21,359 nt of DNA, taken from assembly GCA_905233775.1 (NCBI GenBank), contig CAJOEB010000003.1, positions 1,276-22,634 on the forward strand, given 5' to 3'. Of this stretch, positions 13,683-21,359 are shown one piece after another (within the stretch, counting starts at the first letter, position 1; each line of letters starts with the position of its first letter). The DNA is from an uncultured Alphaproteobacteria bacterium. Lineage in GTDB: Bacteria > Pseudomonadota > Alphaproteobacteria > UBA3830. The notes under the pieces were generated by a model. The model was not told where the DNA came from, did not search any database, and worked only from the letters and a program-made list of their open reading frames with translations. The translations under genes were made by a program, and so were the position numbers.

Positions 13683-14795
13683 TTAAAGTAATTTGTGCTG
13701 TGCTTTTACTATATCTTCATATCTTTCATTATTAGCATTAAAGTGAGGAGATTCTATATTTGATATCCATTGATAAATGACATTTTGTATATCTTCACTA
13801 AACGAAGACATATCAATAGATTTATCTTTTATCCCATCAAATAATTCTATGCAAAAAGGATGAGGAGAAAGAAGATCTCCTCCAGTTGAAAACGATATGG
13901 ATCGACATGCTCCTAAACACGTCTTCCAAAAAATGCACTTGGCACATAATCCTTTAAAATTTGCTTGATGCAATTCTCGTATTCTTTGGAAATGTGAGGA
14001 TGACCATATTTCTTTTAAAGGTCTCTCTTTTATGTTCCCAGCAATAAACGTTCTATTGTTGAAAGTAATTGGAGCGCATGATGTGACGTCGCCGTTTGGC
14101 ATAATTTCGCACCTATGAACTCCCCATCCACATTTTTTTTGACCTCCGCCCGAAAATATATCTGGTAATTCTATTATTACGTGTTTGTACCTATCTCTTA
14201 GTGTGCTAACAGTTTTAAGACAATCATTGATTTTTCTTAATGATATATTCTTTCCATTCCCATTTGGACTGTGAGCTAAAAAAACCCTGTTTCTAATGTT
14301 TAACCTTTCAGAAAATCCAAAAATATGATCTATTTCAGTATCATTGATATTAGTAATAACGGTTTGTATTTTAACATCGCATCCTATATCTACGAGTTTT
14401 TCTATATTTTTTCTTACAATTGCAGCTTGTTTGTCACCTCTCATTTTTTCGCCATCGTAACTTATTGCAAATTCAACTTTTGAGATAAAATTACCTAAAT
14501 TTTTTATGATTTTATCGATTAACATTCCATTGGATTCTACTTCTACTCTTAATCCTTTTGAAAAACAAAATATTATCGAATCAATAAGAAAATCTGATAC
14601 TAAAGGTTCTCCTCCTGTAAACGTCACTTTTCTGCATCCAAGATCTATAGCTTCTTCAACTAGTTTAGAAATCGTAACAAAATCAAGTTGTACATTATCC
14701 CCGAACCAATCTGCTGCATAACAATGAGGACAATTCATGTTACATTTTGAAGTTATTCTAATATGAAGGTCTTTTAATATAGGGAGTGAACTCAT
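13683..14795 (-). CDS. Radical SAM/SPASM enzyme (fourth in the window)
   Basis: A 370-residue enzyme. LHIRITSKCNMNCPHCYAAD contains C18-x3-C22-x2-C25, the radical SAM cluster site, and VTFTGGEPLVS follows near residue 60. Further core motifs are VESNGM and FAISYDGE. The SPASM end has CGWGVHRCEIMPNGDVTSCA and CAKCIFWKTCLGACRSISFS, then HPFCIELF. This layout is shared with peptide-modifying and heme/cofactor-related radical SAM enzymes, but the substrate is not evident. ATG 14795 has AAAGGATG 9 bases upstream and a candidate promoter (14842-14869). It is transcribed towards the phosphatase with only 8 bases between the stops, so it is a separate unit from the 6170-12690 operon, though it may belong to the same accessory region. 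Confidence 0.88.
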   Translation of the reverse strand: MSSLPILKDLHIRITSKCNMNCPHCYAADWFGDNVQLDFVTISKLVEEAIDLGCRKVTFTGGEPLVSDFLIDSIIFCFSKGLRVEVESNGMLIDKIIKNLGNFISKVEFAISYDGEKMRGDKQAAIVRKNIEKLVDIGCDVKIQTVITNINDTEIDHIFGFSERLNIRNRVFLAHSPNGNGKNISLRKINDCLKTVSTLRDRYKHVIIELPDIFSGGGQKKCGWGVHRCEIMPNGDVTSCAPITFNNRTFIAGNIKERPLKEIWSSSHFQRIRELHQANFKGLCAKCIFWKTCLGACRSISFSTGGDLLSPHPFCIELFDGIKDKSIDMSSFSEDIQNVIYQWISNIESPHFNANNERYEDIVKAQHKLL

Positions 14796-14841
14796 TATTG
14801 ATTACATCCTTTTACACAATATAAACACTATATGCGACTTA

Positions 14842-14869
14842 TTTATACTTATAATCCACTACAAATCAA
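14842..14869 (-). promoter_or_regulatory. Predicted promoter of the minus-strand radical SAM gene
   Basis: On the minus strand TTGATT (14869-14864) and TATAAA (14847-14842) are spaced by 16 bases. The predicted start near 14835 gives a 40-base leader to ATG 14795. Confidence 0.4.
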
Positions 14870-14912
14870 GTATTGTAAGCATATATTTTTCCATCAAATT
14901 ATAATGAACAAC

Positions 14913-15572
14913 TTATACCAGGATTTTTTTATTGGAGATGAAGGTATCTTCATTTTGAATTTGTTTCCAAATGTGAGCGAAAAATGCAGCAATGTTTCGG
15001 GCATCATTGAGGGCTATATGATCTCTTTTATACGGAGACACAAAATTAAAAGAATTTTTATAACCACTTGATATGCTGTTGAAACTCTTTTTATATTTTA
15101 AAATATACCATGCCTTTTGAATAGAGCCAACATCCCAAATCATTCTATATATTCCCGATGTACTATAGTTTAATGAGTATCTTTTTGTATATTTACTTAA
15201 ATACAAATTAATCCAACCAATATCAAATGATGGATTATCTGATATAATAATAAGGTTTGAATATTTGCATTCTACCTCATATAAAAAGGCTACAAATTCA
15301 TCCATAGCTAATCTAGGAGGAATAGTATTTGAAGTAGCAAAGTCATACGCTTCTTTATGAAGATTCCAAAAATTATTCAGGCATTCTGTATCAAAATGTA
15401 GGTTATCTTCTAAGGCCAGATTCCTTTGAAAGTAACATAATTCATTCATATCCCAGTCTTGCACTGTAACTCCGATACTAAGTAATCCATTAGATATAAA
15501 ATTTGGACCACTTGTTTCTACATCAATTGCAACAATAATTGGATCATTATCCATATTAAGGATTTTTGTCAT
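14913..15572 (-). CDS. DEDDh 3'-5' exonuclease (Rv2179c/RNase T-like)
   Basis: A 219-residue protein with the exonuclease-superfamily motifs in order: ExoI IVAIDVETSGP (Asp17, Glu19), ExoII LIIISDNPSFDIGWINLYL with the second catalytic Asp in SFDIGW, and ExoIII HIALNDARNIAAF (His then Asp, the DEDDh type). Together with AIDVETSG and HxALxDAR, the pattern is closest to the small 3'-5' exoribonuclease family typified by Rv2179c. Such enzymes trim RNA or single-stranded DNA ends with two metal ions; they often occur on phages and mobile elements. ATG 15572 lacks a strong ribosome-binding site, and an in-frame ATG six codons later is also possible. A TATAAT at 15608-15603 on the minus strand could be its -10. 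Confidence 0.85.
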   Translation of the reverse strand: MTKILNMDNDPIIVAIDVETSGPNFISNGLLSIGVTVQDWDMNELCYFQRNLALEDNLHFDTECLNNFWNLHKEAYDFATSNTIPPRLAMDEFVAFLYEVECKYSNLIIISDNPSFDIGWINLYLSKYTKRYSLNYSTSGIYRMIWDVGSIQKAWYILKYKKSFNSISSGYKNSFNFVSPYKRDHIALNDARNIAAFFAHIWKQIQNEDTFISNKKILV

Positions 15573-15602
15573 TGTACCAGTATAACTATATCAATTCTGT
15601 TT

Positions 15603-15608
15603 ATTATA
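15603..15608 (-). promoter_or_regulatory. Possible -10 element for the exonuclease gene
   Basis: A TATAAT on the minus strand lies about 30 bases before ATG 15572. No good -35 is visible at standard spacing. Confidence 0.3.
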
Positions 15609-15662
15609 ATCTTACACATTCGTTAGATAAATCTGAATTAAAGAAAAAGTAAAAAGTATAAA

Positions 15663-16898
15663 TCATAAATACCCAACAGGAATAGCTATAACATCATGTG
15701 AAAGTGGGATATCTTTTTCGCGCAGGCAGATAACAGCTCCTGTACCGATCTCTTTTTTCAAAGAATTTAAAACATTAAAGCTCTTTGCTGCAGTTAATGA
15801 AGGTGTGGCTGTTTTTTTTACTTCTGCAGGATATAAAATCCCGTTTTGCTCGATCACGAAATCAATTTCTCGCTGATCGGCGTCTCTGTAAAAATAAATA
15901 TTTGGCGTTTTCCCGTTGTGCCAATAGCTTTTTAAAATTTCACCAAAAGCATACGTTTCTAAAATTGCCCCACTCATAGCGCCTAGAGATAAGTTTTTCG
16001 GACTATCCCATCCTGTAAGAAAAGCGCAAAGCCCTGTATCTAAAAAATATAATTTTGGAGTCTTTATGATGCGTTTCGTAATATTGTTGTAATAAGGTTC
16101 AAGTAAATAAACCAGCCCTGATGCTACCAAAATTGAAAGCCAAGACTTTGCTGTCTTTGAATCAATATCGACGTCTCGAGCCAATTCTGAATAATTCAAT
16201 AATTGTCCCGTTCTTGCAGCTGTCGCTCTCAGAAACTTGTAAAATGACAATTCATTACTGATTCCTAAAATATCTTTTACATCTCTCTCAATATATGTTT
16301 GAACGTATGATTTGAAGAAAATATCTCTGTACTTTCCGTTTTCCGTAACCATTTTCGGAAACGATCCCAGCCATATTTTTTCAAAAATATTATCAATATT
16401 TGAAACGTATGATTGGTTTTCTCCGGCGTTATTTATCCATTCAGAAGAGGGCAAGAATGGCTTAGATTGATCCGCTTTTCCTGATATTTCCTTTGCAGAT
16501 AAACCAAGCATATCAACAACAGCAACACGTCCGGCTAAAGATTCTGTAATACCTTTCATAAGCTGAAAACGCTGTGAACCGGTTAGCCAAAAATCCCCTG
16601 GTTTTTGATTTTTATCTACATGCATTTTTATATAGGAGAATAATTCCGGAGCATATTGAATTTCATCGATAATAAGCGGTGTTTTATGCATTTGCAAAAA
16701 TAAACTCGGATCACTTTTGGCAATAGCTCGCTCTTCCAAATCATCCAAAGTAACATATGCTCGATTTTCCTTTGCACATAATTCCAGCAGAGTTGTTTTG
16801 CCGATCTGCCTTGAACCAGTTAAAAGTAAGATGGGAAATGCTTGTGATAAATCTTCGATTATATTTTTTAATGAACGTTTTAACACTATATGCCTCAT
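15663..16898 (-). CDS. AAA_14 / DUF4143 family ATPase
   Basis: A 411-residue protein of the common AAA_14-DUF4143 family. The N-terminal ATPase has Walker A GSRQIGKT (residues 28-35), YVTLDDLEERAIAKSDPSLF, Walker B PLIIDEIQYAPELFSYIK, and the sensor-like FWLTGSQRFQLMKGITESLA followed by GR. The middle has RDVKDILGISNELSFYKFLR (about residues 205-224) and a helix-turn-helix-like YSELARDVDIDSKTAKSWLS. The C-terminal DUF4143 part includes KLYFLDTGLCAFLTGWDSPK and a restriction-endonuclease-fold signature REIDFVIEQNGILYPAEVKK (D...E-x-K). The cellular role of the family is not established. It is a single gene with a very good promoter and no partner gene. Confidence 0.93.
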   Translation of the reverse strand: MRHIVLKRSLKNIIEDLSQAFPILLLTGSRQIGKTTLLELCAKENRAYVTLDDLEERAIAKSDPSLFLQMHKTPLIIDEIQYAPELFSYIKMHVDKNQKPGDFWLTGSQRFQLMKGITESLAGRVAVVDMLGLSAKEISGKADQSKPFLPSSEWINNAGENQSYVSNIDNIFEKIWLGSFPKMVTENGKYRDIFFKSYVQTYIERDVKDILGISNELSFYKFLRATAARTGQLLNYSELARDVDIDSKTAKSWLSILVASGLVYLLEPYYNNITKRIIKTPKLYFLDTGLCAFLTGWDSPKNLSLGAMSGAILETYAFGEILKSYWHNGKTPNIYFYRDADQREIDFVIEQNGILYPAEVKKTATPSLTAAKSFNVLNSLKKEIGTGAVICLREKDIPLSHDVIAIPVGYL

Positions 16899-16918
16899 AT
16901 AATTAGGAATCTAGATCC

Positions 16919-16947
16919 AATATACACGATTAGTCCTTTTTTGTCTA
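16919..16947 (-). promoter_or_regulatory. Predicted promoter of the DUF4143 ATPase gene
   Basis: On the minus strand TAGACA (16947-16942) and TATATT (16924-16919) have ideal 17-base spacing, and each matches consensus at five of six positions. Transcription would begin near 16912, leaving a very short leader before ATG 16898. Confidence 0.5.
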
Positions 16948-17340
16948 CAATATACTAAGAAAATACCTTTATTAATTACCAGAAAGCTAATAACGACAAT
17001 TTAATCATTAACATGAAGTATTCCTTGATATATGAGCTATTTGGAGACTATAAAAATTTATCTCATTGGAAACAAAGGATAAAATAGGCATTTTCCATTT
17101 TCCGTCCGCAGGAGCGGTCATTTTTGTATCGTTGTAACTTATTGAAAATAAAGTAGAAGTGCCAAAAAGCTCTCCAGTGACGAGTTATGAAGTAGGTACC
17201 ATCCGCTCCACCAGTGTTTTTACAAACATGAAGTTCAAAATAATTTTTCTCAATATGCAATAGGTGCTTTTATGTGTGCTCTTACAGAGGATTTACGCCC
17301 TTTTACCTTCATTTAAAAATAGCGTTTTCGGTCGCTTTTC

Positions 17341-17409
17341 AATTCTCCAAAGTGGATTAATTTTCTCTAAATCTCCGTTTTATCTCTAAAATAAGGGGTC
17401 TGGAGAATT
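17341..17409. repeat. Perfect 9-base inverted repeat, 51 bases apart
   Basis: AATTCTCCA (17341-17349) is the exact reverse complement of TGGAGAATT (17401-17409). Function unknown. Confidence 0.4.
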
Positions 17410-17636
17410 TTTGCACTTCCGTTTGAATCGTCTCTGTAGCAATGATTAGAGACTGTTTGTCGTATTATGCAATTTTTAGGTTCGAGAGATTTAAGTGCTC
17501 TAGCGGTCATTTCATAATATATTGATAAATATAGATATTTTTAGCATGCAATTTTGAAGTATTTTACGATTTTTTTGAAAAAACCTGATTTATCAGATAA
17601 CACGAGAAAGTTTGATACACATAAGGGTAGTTTACG

Positions 17637-17675
17637 CATCTTGTATCACTTAATTTCGCTGATACAGAGAAGATG
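17637..17675. repeat. Bulged hairpin downstream of the recombinase module
   Basis: CATCTT-GTATCA (17637-17648) pairs with TGATAC (17660-17665) and AAGATG (17670-17675), giving two 6-base stems separated by a four-base bulge and an 11-base loop. It lies about 65 bases beyond the stop of the minus-strand HTH gene. It might act as an RNA end structure for that operon, although no T-run follows on the minus strand. Confidence 0.35.
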
Positions 17676-17739
17676 TAGCTCTATTAATGAAGTTGAAAAA
17701 TATCAAATGACTATATTATGGCAAAAATGATAGTGAAAG

Positions 17740-18111
17740 TTACCGACCGAAAAACCAAAGTTCCTGTTCGCTCCAAATCAGTGGAAATTTGAAGTTTGTA
17801 ATTTTCGTTACGCTCAAATGTTTTGGCATATAACCTTCCATAATCGCCTTTTTAATCTTTGGACTCAGAATATTCAGAGACAATATACTTCGGGCGTATC
17901 GAGGGGAAATGCCAAGCTGCCAGCAAAAATTGTTATACGGCATTTCAGTATTGCGCATCAACTCTCTTTCAAGGATTTTCGCCTTAGCCAGCAGCCGAGC
18001 AAGAGGAACATCCGCATAATAATCATCAGGCCTGATTATTTGAGCTCGTCGCCCCATTCTTGTATCGATGTGAATCGGAATAAAAACCTCTTTTTTCAGT
18101 ATTTCTGACAT
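17740..18111 (-). CDS. Small HTH protein of the alphaproteobacterial recombinase module
   Basis: A 123-residue protein with the layout of the short protein that commonly follows large serine recombinases in alphaproteobacterial elements: a variable basic front (GRRAQIIRPDD), PLARLLAKAKILERELMRN, a KorB/ParB-like helix-turn-helix (FCWQLGISPRYARSILSLNI followed by LSPKIKKAIMEG), then PKHLSVTKITNFKFPLIWSE, which parallels the family's L-T-L-x-x-L-x-x-x-F-P-x-x-W-x-E-Q. The role is probably DNA binding, perhaps directing or regulating the recombinase; this is not established. A strong AAGGAG (18118-18123) overlaps the recombinase stop, and the gap is 11 bases, so the two are co-translated. Confidence 0.7.
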   Translation of the reverse strand: MSEILKKEVFIPIHIDTRMGRRAQIIRPDDYYADVPLARLLAKAKILERELMRNTEMPYNNFCWQLGISPRYARSILSLNILSPKIKKAIMEGYMPKHLSVTKITNFKFPLIWSEQELWFFGR

Positions 18112-18122
18112 AAATTTCTCCT

Positions 18123-19436
18123 TTATGAAGCCAATTGAACAAACAAACTGTCGAATCCGTCGAGATTCAGCGTAATTTTAATACCACGATCCTTCAGCTC
18201 GACACTGCTGATCAACATTTTCACAATTTTTCGCTGTTCCGCTTGATACAAAAAATTCCAAACGTCATTCAAATTTTTCAGTGCCAACATAAGATCGTTT
18301 CTGCTTACTTCTTTATTCTTTTCCGCAAGTTTGTTGATGTTCGAAACAACTTCAGGTGAACGCATGATTTTAAAAATTTCGTCGAGTACAGCTCTTTCAA
18401 TCGACTCTGCAGGAAGATTCCGATAAGGTGAATTACAAGTTTTATATCTAGAATGATTGCTGCAGATGTAATATCGATATCTCAATCCATGATTGCAGCA
18501 ATACATGCTTTTCATTTGCGCTCCGCAGGAACACTTTAAAAAACCTCGCAAAAAGCTTGCAGATGAGGAAGAAAAATGGTGTTTTACAGGTGCTGTGTCC
18601 GCAAATTCTTTGAAAATTTCTTGAACTTTATTCCAAGTTTCTTCATTTATTATGGCTTTGTGTTCGCCCGGGTAAGCTTGTCCTTTGTGGCGCACATAAC
18701 CTTTGTAGTATGGATTTTTCAGGATTCTTTCGACAGCATTTCGATCAAACAATTGTCCTCCGATTGTTTCACCATTTCGCAATTTTCTTGCTTTCGTTCT
18801 GAGACCTAATTTATTGACGAAATACGCTACTTCAGCGCATGAATTGCATTGTAAAAATTTTTCAAAAATGATCTTAACGGTTTGACTTTCTTCTTCATTT
18901 ATCAGCAATTTGCGTTCTTTAACATCATATCCGAGAGGAAGAGTTCCGCCCATCCAAATGCCTTGTTTCAGAGATGCCGCAAATTTATCTCGGATGCGTT
19001 CGCTTGATAATTCACGTTCAAATTGAGCAAAACTCAGCAAAATGTTCAGCATTAATTTTCCCGATGAATTTGAAGTATTGAAGGACAGAGTCACCGAAAC
19101 AAAACTGACATTGTACTTATCGAAAAGCTCTACAATCTTTGAAAAATCAAAGAGCGATCGTGAAAGCCTGTCGATTTTGTAAACAACGACCATGTCGATT
19201 AAACCTGCTTTAATGTCTTCAAAAAGCTCTTTCAGCGCAGGTCTGTTCATATTTCCACCGGAGAATCCGCCATCATCGTAATGTTTTGAAACCAAACGCC
19301 AATTTTCATGAATCTGACTGGCGATATAATTTTCACCTGCCAAACGTTGGGCATCAAGGCTGTTGAACTCTTGTTCAAGACCATCTTCACAGGATTTTCT
19401 TGTGTAAATTGCGCAACGAATAAATTTCTGTTCCAT
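18123..19436 (-). CDS. Large serine recombinase (resolvase/invertase family)
   Basis: A 437-residue recombinase. Residues 1-150 are the catalytic resolvase domain: RCAIYTRKSCEDGLEQEFNS with nucleophile Ser15, DGGFSGGNMNRPALKELFED, VVVYKIDRLSRSLFDF and LLSFAQFERELSSERIRDKF. The Recombinase domain (about 165-280) includes PLGYDVKERKLLINEEE and AVERILKNPYYKGYVRHKGQ. A zinc-ribbon segment follows (FLKCSCGAQMKSMYCC, YICSNHSRYKTCNSPYRNLP). It is somewhat shorter than many alphaproteobacterial homologues, which continue further at the C-terminus. Such enzymes integrate and excise mobile elements at att sites through a Ser-DNA intermediate. Middle gene of a minus-strand operon; AAGGAG precedes its ATG within the upstream DUF2924 stop region. 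Confidence 0.95.
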   Translation of the reverse strand: MEQKFIRCAIYTRKSCEDGLEQEFNSLDAQRLAGENYIASQIHENWRLVSKHYDDGGFSGGNMNRPALKELFEDIKAGLIDMVVVYKIDRLSRSLFDFSKIVELFDKYNVSFVSVTLSFNTSNSSGKLMLNILLSFAQFERELSSERIRDKFAASLKQGIWMGGTLPLGYDVKERKLLINEEESQTVKIIFEKFLQCNSCAEVAYFVNKLGLRTKARKLRNGETIGGQLFDRNAVERILKNPYYKGYVRHKGQAYPGEHKAIINEETWNKVQEIFKEFADTAPVKHHFSSSSASFLRGFLKCSCGAQMKSMYCCNHGLRYRYYICSNHSRYKTCNSPYRNLPAESIERAVLDEIFKIMRSPEVVSNINKLAEKNKEVSRNDLMLALKNLNDVWNFLYQAEQRKIVKMLISSVELKDRGIKITLNLDGFDSLFVQLAS

Positions 19437-19439
19437 AAA

Positions 19440-19880
19440 TTACTCCTTGATGTTGAAAAATTTCAGACCGTTCCATTTTGTACCTGTAATTTTTTGAGCA
19501 ATAGCTGAAAGCGAGCCGTAAACAGCTCCTTCATAAGCGAAACCATCGTTTACGACCAATATTTCGTGAGTTTTTCCTTTATAATTTTTCATAATTTTTG
19601 TTCCGATCATGGGTATATACTTTTTCACCAGAGTTTTCTTCGGACGATTCACATCACGTTCAGCAGCTCGAATTTTAGCTTCTGTCTGCTCATCAACGCC
19701 ACCGTAAGCCAGTTCTTGAATCTTATAAGCTAATTTTCCGATCATATGAGCCTTACTGCAAACTGCAGGAGGATGATCAAATAGCTTGTGCCAGAGCTCG
19801 TCCAGTTCTTTTATGCTTTTATTTTGAAGCTCAATAATTTGCTTAACTATTGTCAGATCAATCTGATTTTCAGGTTTCAC
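19440..19880 (-). CDS. DUF2924 family protein
   Basis: A 146-residue protein of the family regularly found beside large serine recombinases in alphaproteobacteria. Visible family features are IKELDELWHKLFDHPPAVCS, MIGKLAYKIQELAYGGV (the R-x-L-A-Y-x-x-Q-x-x-A-Y-G-G motif), then MIGTKIMKNYKGKTHEILVV, DGFAYEGAVYGSLSAIAQKI and TGTKWNGLKFF. Its biochemical role is unknown; the conserved pairing suggests an accessory function in recombination. GTG 19880 is preferred over ATG 19982, because AAGGAAC lies about 9 bases upstream of it and the longer form would overlap the preceding small gene across most of its length. Three bases separate its stop from the recombinase start. Confidence 0.9.
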   Translation of the reverse strand: MKPENQIDLTIVKQIIELQNKSIKELDELWHKLFDHPPAVCSKAHMIGKLAYKIQELAYGGVDEQTEAKIRAAERDVNRPKKTLVKKYIPMIGTKIMKNYKGKTHEILVVNDGFAYEGAVYGSLSAIAQKITGTKWNGLKFFNIKE

Positions 19881-19893
19881 GTTATTGTTCCTT

Positions 19894-20070
19894 TTAGTCA
19901 ACTTTATAATGTGCGTAATTAACACTCTGTTCGCTCTCCGAATCAAGTCGCAATTGACGAAATTCCTCTCTTTTCTGCGCATTTTTATACTTTATGTAAC
20001 GTTTAATCGCTCTATAAATAATTTCTGCCAATTTTTCAGGGCTTTTCCTAGTTTGTTCCTCATTTTTCAT
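19894..20070 (-). CDS. Small conserved-position protein between DUF2924 and DUF927
   Basis: A 58-residue protein, MKNEEQTRKSPEKLAEIIYR followed by AIKRYIKYKNAQKREEFRQL, highly charged and predicted almost wholly helical. In related alphaproteobacterial elements a very small helical ORF usually sits at this point, so it is probably real. ATG 20070 has AAGGTG upstream; the frame could begin earlier (20130), but that would overlap the DUF927 gene. It ends 13 bases before the preferred start of DUF2924. Function unknown. Confidence 0.55.
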   Translation of the reverse strand: MKNEEQTRKSPEKLAEIIYRAIKRYIKYKNAQKREEFRQLRLDSESEQSVNYAHYKVD

Positions 20071-20080
20071 AATTTTCACC

Positions 20081-21359
20081 TTATCCCAACAATATTTTGC
20101 CTGATATAACATAAACTTTCTTGTTTCCATACGGAGTCCATTTTTGCTGCCGATAGTCTCCGTTATGATCTTTCAACAAAAAACCCTTATCAATTAGCAA
20201 TGAAATAACTGATTTTCGATTGAAACCTTTGCAAATTTCGTTTTGAAAAACCGATGGTGAAACGAAAAACATCACAGCATCCTGATAAACAGATTTGTAG
20301 CCTGCCATGTTGCTGATTTTCTGGTCTTTGAAACCATCTAAATCGAAAAAACGACTGTGAGCGTGCAGCTCGAAAAAGGACTTCACATGCTCTAAAATCT
20401 GACGATTTTCATCGTCTCCGACGCCTTCTTTGTCTTCAAGCCATGAATTGAAACAAGCAACGGCAGCTTGATAAGCAGTGTTCGGTTTCCAGCAGATAAT
20501 GCCGTATTTTATCGCCAGTTCACCTGCAAAACCGACAAACATAAAATGCTCAAACGCTCGCATGTCCTGACCTTCTGCATTTGCAGGTAAGTACAAAGTT
20601 TTCAGTCGTTGAAATTCTTCCTCATACATTTTTTTGATGTTTGCTTGATATTTCAGAACTTCTTTGATGAAAGCGATCGATGCGACTCCATAATATTTCG
20701 ACGCTTTTTTTCCTCGAAGATAATCTGAAAATTCAGCTCCATCTTGAAATCCCATGAGATTTTCGAAAATTCCATTGCTTTCTTTCGAAGGTTTCGCTGC
20801 AATGTTCAGCAATCGAATTTTCTGTCCCGCCTTTGATGTTTTGTTATCTTCAGCCATATGAGAATTCAAATCGACTTCGCCACTGGAAAGAAAAATCAAT
20901 CTCCAAGATAGCGTTTCTCGAACATTACATTCTTTATCTAGACGCTTTTTCCCCTGTCCATTTGCGAGCATATAAGCGACTTCACCAGCTTTTGACGGAG
21001 AAATTTCTGAAAGCTCGTCTAAAATAAGCAGAGAATCGTTGCGCCTAAAAGCGATCGTTTCCATTGCATTATCAGTAGCTTTCCAAGTTACAACATATTT
21101 TGGATTCCCGAAAACTGAAGCTGCGATGTTCAAGCATGTGGTTTTTCCCGAAGAACTGTTTCCGACAAAATGAAAGCCAAAATTCGGCATATCGCATGGT
21201 TTTAGCAAAATGCTTGCGAAGGCTAAACTAATAGCAAAAATTAAGCGTGAATTTCCAACACACCAACGAGCAATCAAATCGTTCCATTGTTGCAAAGTTC
21301 CTGATGTGCTGTAAGACTCATCCTGAATCGCTGTGTCTAAAATGATTTCCTCTTTCGCT
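20081..21359 (-). CDS. DUF927 helicase/primase-associated ATPase (partial)
   Basis: The frame is open through the right edge, so the N-terminus is missing; about 425 residues remain. ESYSTSGTLQQWNDLIARWC and VGNSRLIFAISLAFASILLK match the start of the DUF927 ATPase core. Walker A is FHFVGNSSSGKTTCLNIAAS, then VTWKATDNAMETIAFRRNDS, and Walker B is SLLILDELSEISPSKAGEVA. The C-terminal part (QEIC.. region through VYVISGKILLG) is the less conserved tail. DUF927 proteins are superfamily helicase-like ATPases found on phages and integrative elements and are thought to serve element replication. It heads the visible minus-strand module ending in the recombinase and HTH genes. A TTG at 21295 is in frame but is internal. 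Confidence 0.88.
   Translation of the reverse strand, partial: AKEEIILDTAIQDESYSTSGTLQQWNDLIARWCVGNSRLIFAISLAFASILLKPCDMPNFGFHFVGNSSSGKTTCLNIAASVFGNPKYVVTWKATDNAMETIAFRRNDSLLILDELSEISPSKAGEVAYMLANGQGKKRLDKECNVRETLSWRLIFLSSGEVDLNSHMAEDNKTSKAGQKIRLLNIAAKPSKESNGIFENLMGFQDGAEFSDYLRGKKASKYYGVASIAFIKEVLKYQANIKKMYEEEFQRLKTLYLPANAEGQDMRAFEHFMFVGFAGELAIKYGIICWKPNTAYQAAVACFNSWLEDKEGVGDDENRQILEHVKSFFELHAHSRFFDLDGFKDQKISNMAGYKSVYQDAVMFFVSPSVFQNEICKGFNRKSVISLLIDKGFLLKDHNGDYRQQKWTPYGNKKVYVISGKILLG

Larger units (their letters stand above)
16899..17739. other. ~840-base stretch with no convincing gene
   Basis: Besides the ATPase promoter, only a 65-codon minus-strand frame (17063-17260) with a TTG start and no family resemblance is open, and it is not called as a gene. 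The region contains an inverted repeat (17341-17349 with 17401-17409), a small GTCTCT/AGAGAC hairpin around 17430-17455, a CTGAT/ATCAG palindrome (17585-17596) and a bulged hairpin (17637-17675). Such a structured, gene-free stretch beside a serine recombinase module could hold recombination or attachment sites, but nothing identifies them. Confidence 0.5.

Noticed and set aside
17063-17260. A 65-codon minus-strand frame
   Set aside because: TTG start, odd aromatic-rich composition, no recognised family and no clear ribosome-binding site; kept only as part of the gene-free stretch.
17475-17500. GGTTCGAGA resembling a tRNA T-loop
   Set aside because: The flanking bases cannot form the T-stem, and no acceptor or anticodon arm is found around it.
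17818-18108. A 96-codon plus-strand frame
   Set aside because: Antisense to the HTH gene, whose family pattern, ribosome-binding site and operon position are convincing.
1-21359. CRISPR array, reverse transcriptase/DGR, or a known anti-phage defence set
   Set aside because: No regularly spaced repeats, no RT motif and no recognised defence gene pair were seen; the DUF4143 ATPase alone is not enough evidence for a defence system.

Overview
The window is an AT-rich bacterial segment that reads as accessory DNA: a decaying prophage end, a cargo region and an integrase/replication module. The best guess for the host is a low-GC, host-associated alphaproteobacterium. Three things point that way: the minus-strand set of DUF927 helicase-like protein, small ORF, DUF2924 protein, large serine recombinase and small HTH protein, which is typical of alphaproteobacterial elements; a P2-like tail/lysis run; and a secreted eukaryote-type protein tyrosine phosphatase. 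The order or genus cannot be fixed from this sequence.

Left part (1-3415, plus strand): the end of a P2-like/Mu-like tail module, namely tape-measure C-terminus, gpU-like, gpX-like (LysM-like), late control D-like, GH108 endolysin and a holin-like small membrane protein. The D gene is frameshifted, and the endolysin has lost part of its C-terminus through a deletion plus frameshift, so this looks like a decaying prophage. Two separately promoted genes follow: a cysteine-rich DUF6144/4VR-like protein and an HU-family DNA-binding protein.

Middle left (3416-6148): two predicted exported proteins of unknown family, convergent on each other (3661-4971 plus, 5038-5550 minus), then a ~600-base gap holding a tandem repeat, an inverted repeat and a good promoter.

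Centre (6170-12690, plus strand): a compact six-gene operon, the most interesting part of the window. In order it encodes a metallo-beta-lactamase-fold protein fused to a HEAT-like helical repeat domain, a radical SAM/SPASM enzyme with an N-terminal accessory domain, a second radical SAM/SPASM enzyme interrupted by an in-frame TAG just after its iron-sulfur motif, a Nudix hydrolase, a third radical SAM/SPASM enzyme with an altered GGEP motif, and an FkbM-type methyltransferase. It looks like a pathway for a modified peptide or other small molecule. I found no convincing precursor peptide and recognise no described pathway with this gene order.

Right of the operon: an exported classical protein tyrosine phosphatase (12775-13674) converges on a fourth radical SAM/SPASM gene (13683-14795, minus). 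A DEDDh 3'-5' exonuclease and an AAA/DUF4143 ATPase with its own strong promoter follow, both on the minus strand. After ~840 bases with no convincing gene comes the minus-strand mobile-element module (17740-21359) of HTH protein, serine recombinase, DUF2924, small ORF and DUF927. The last runs off the right edge.
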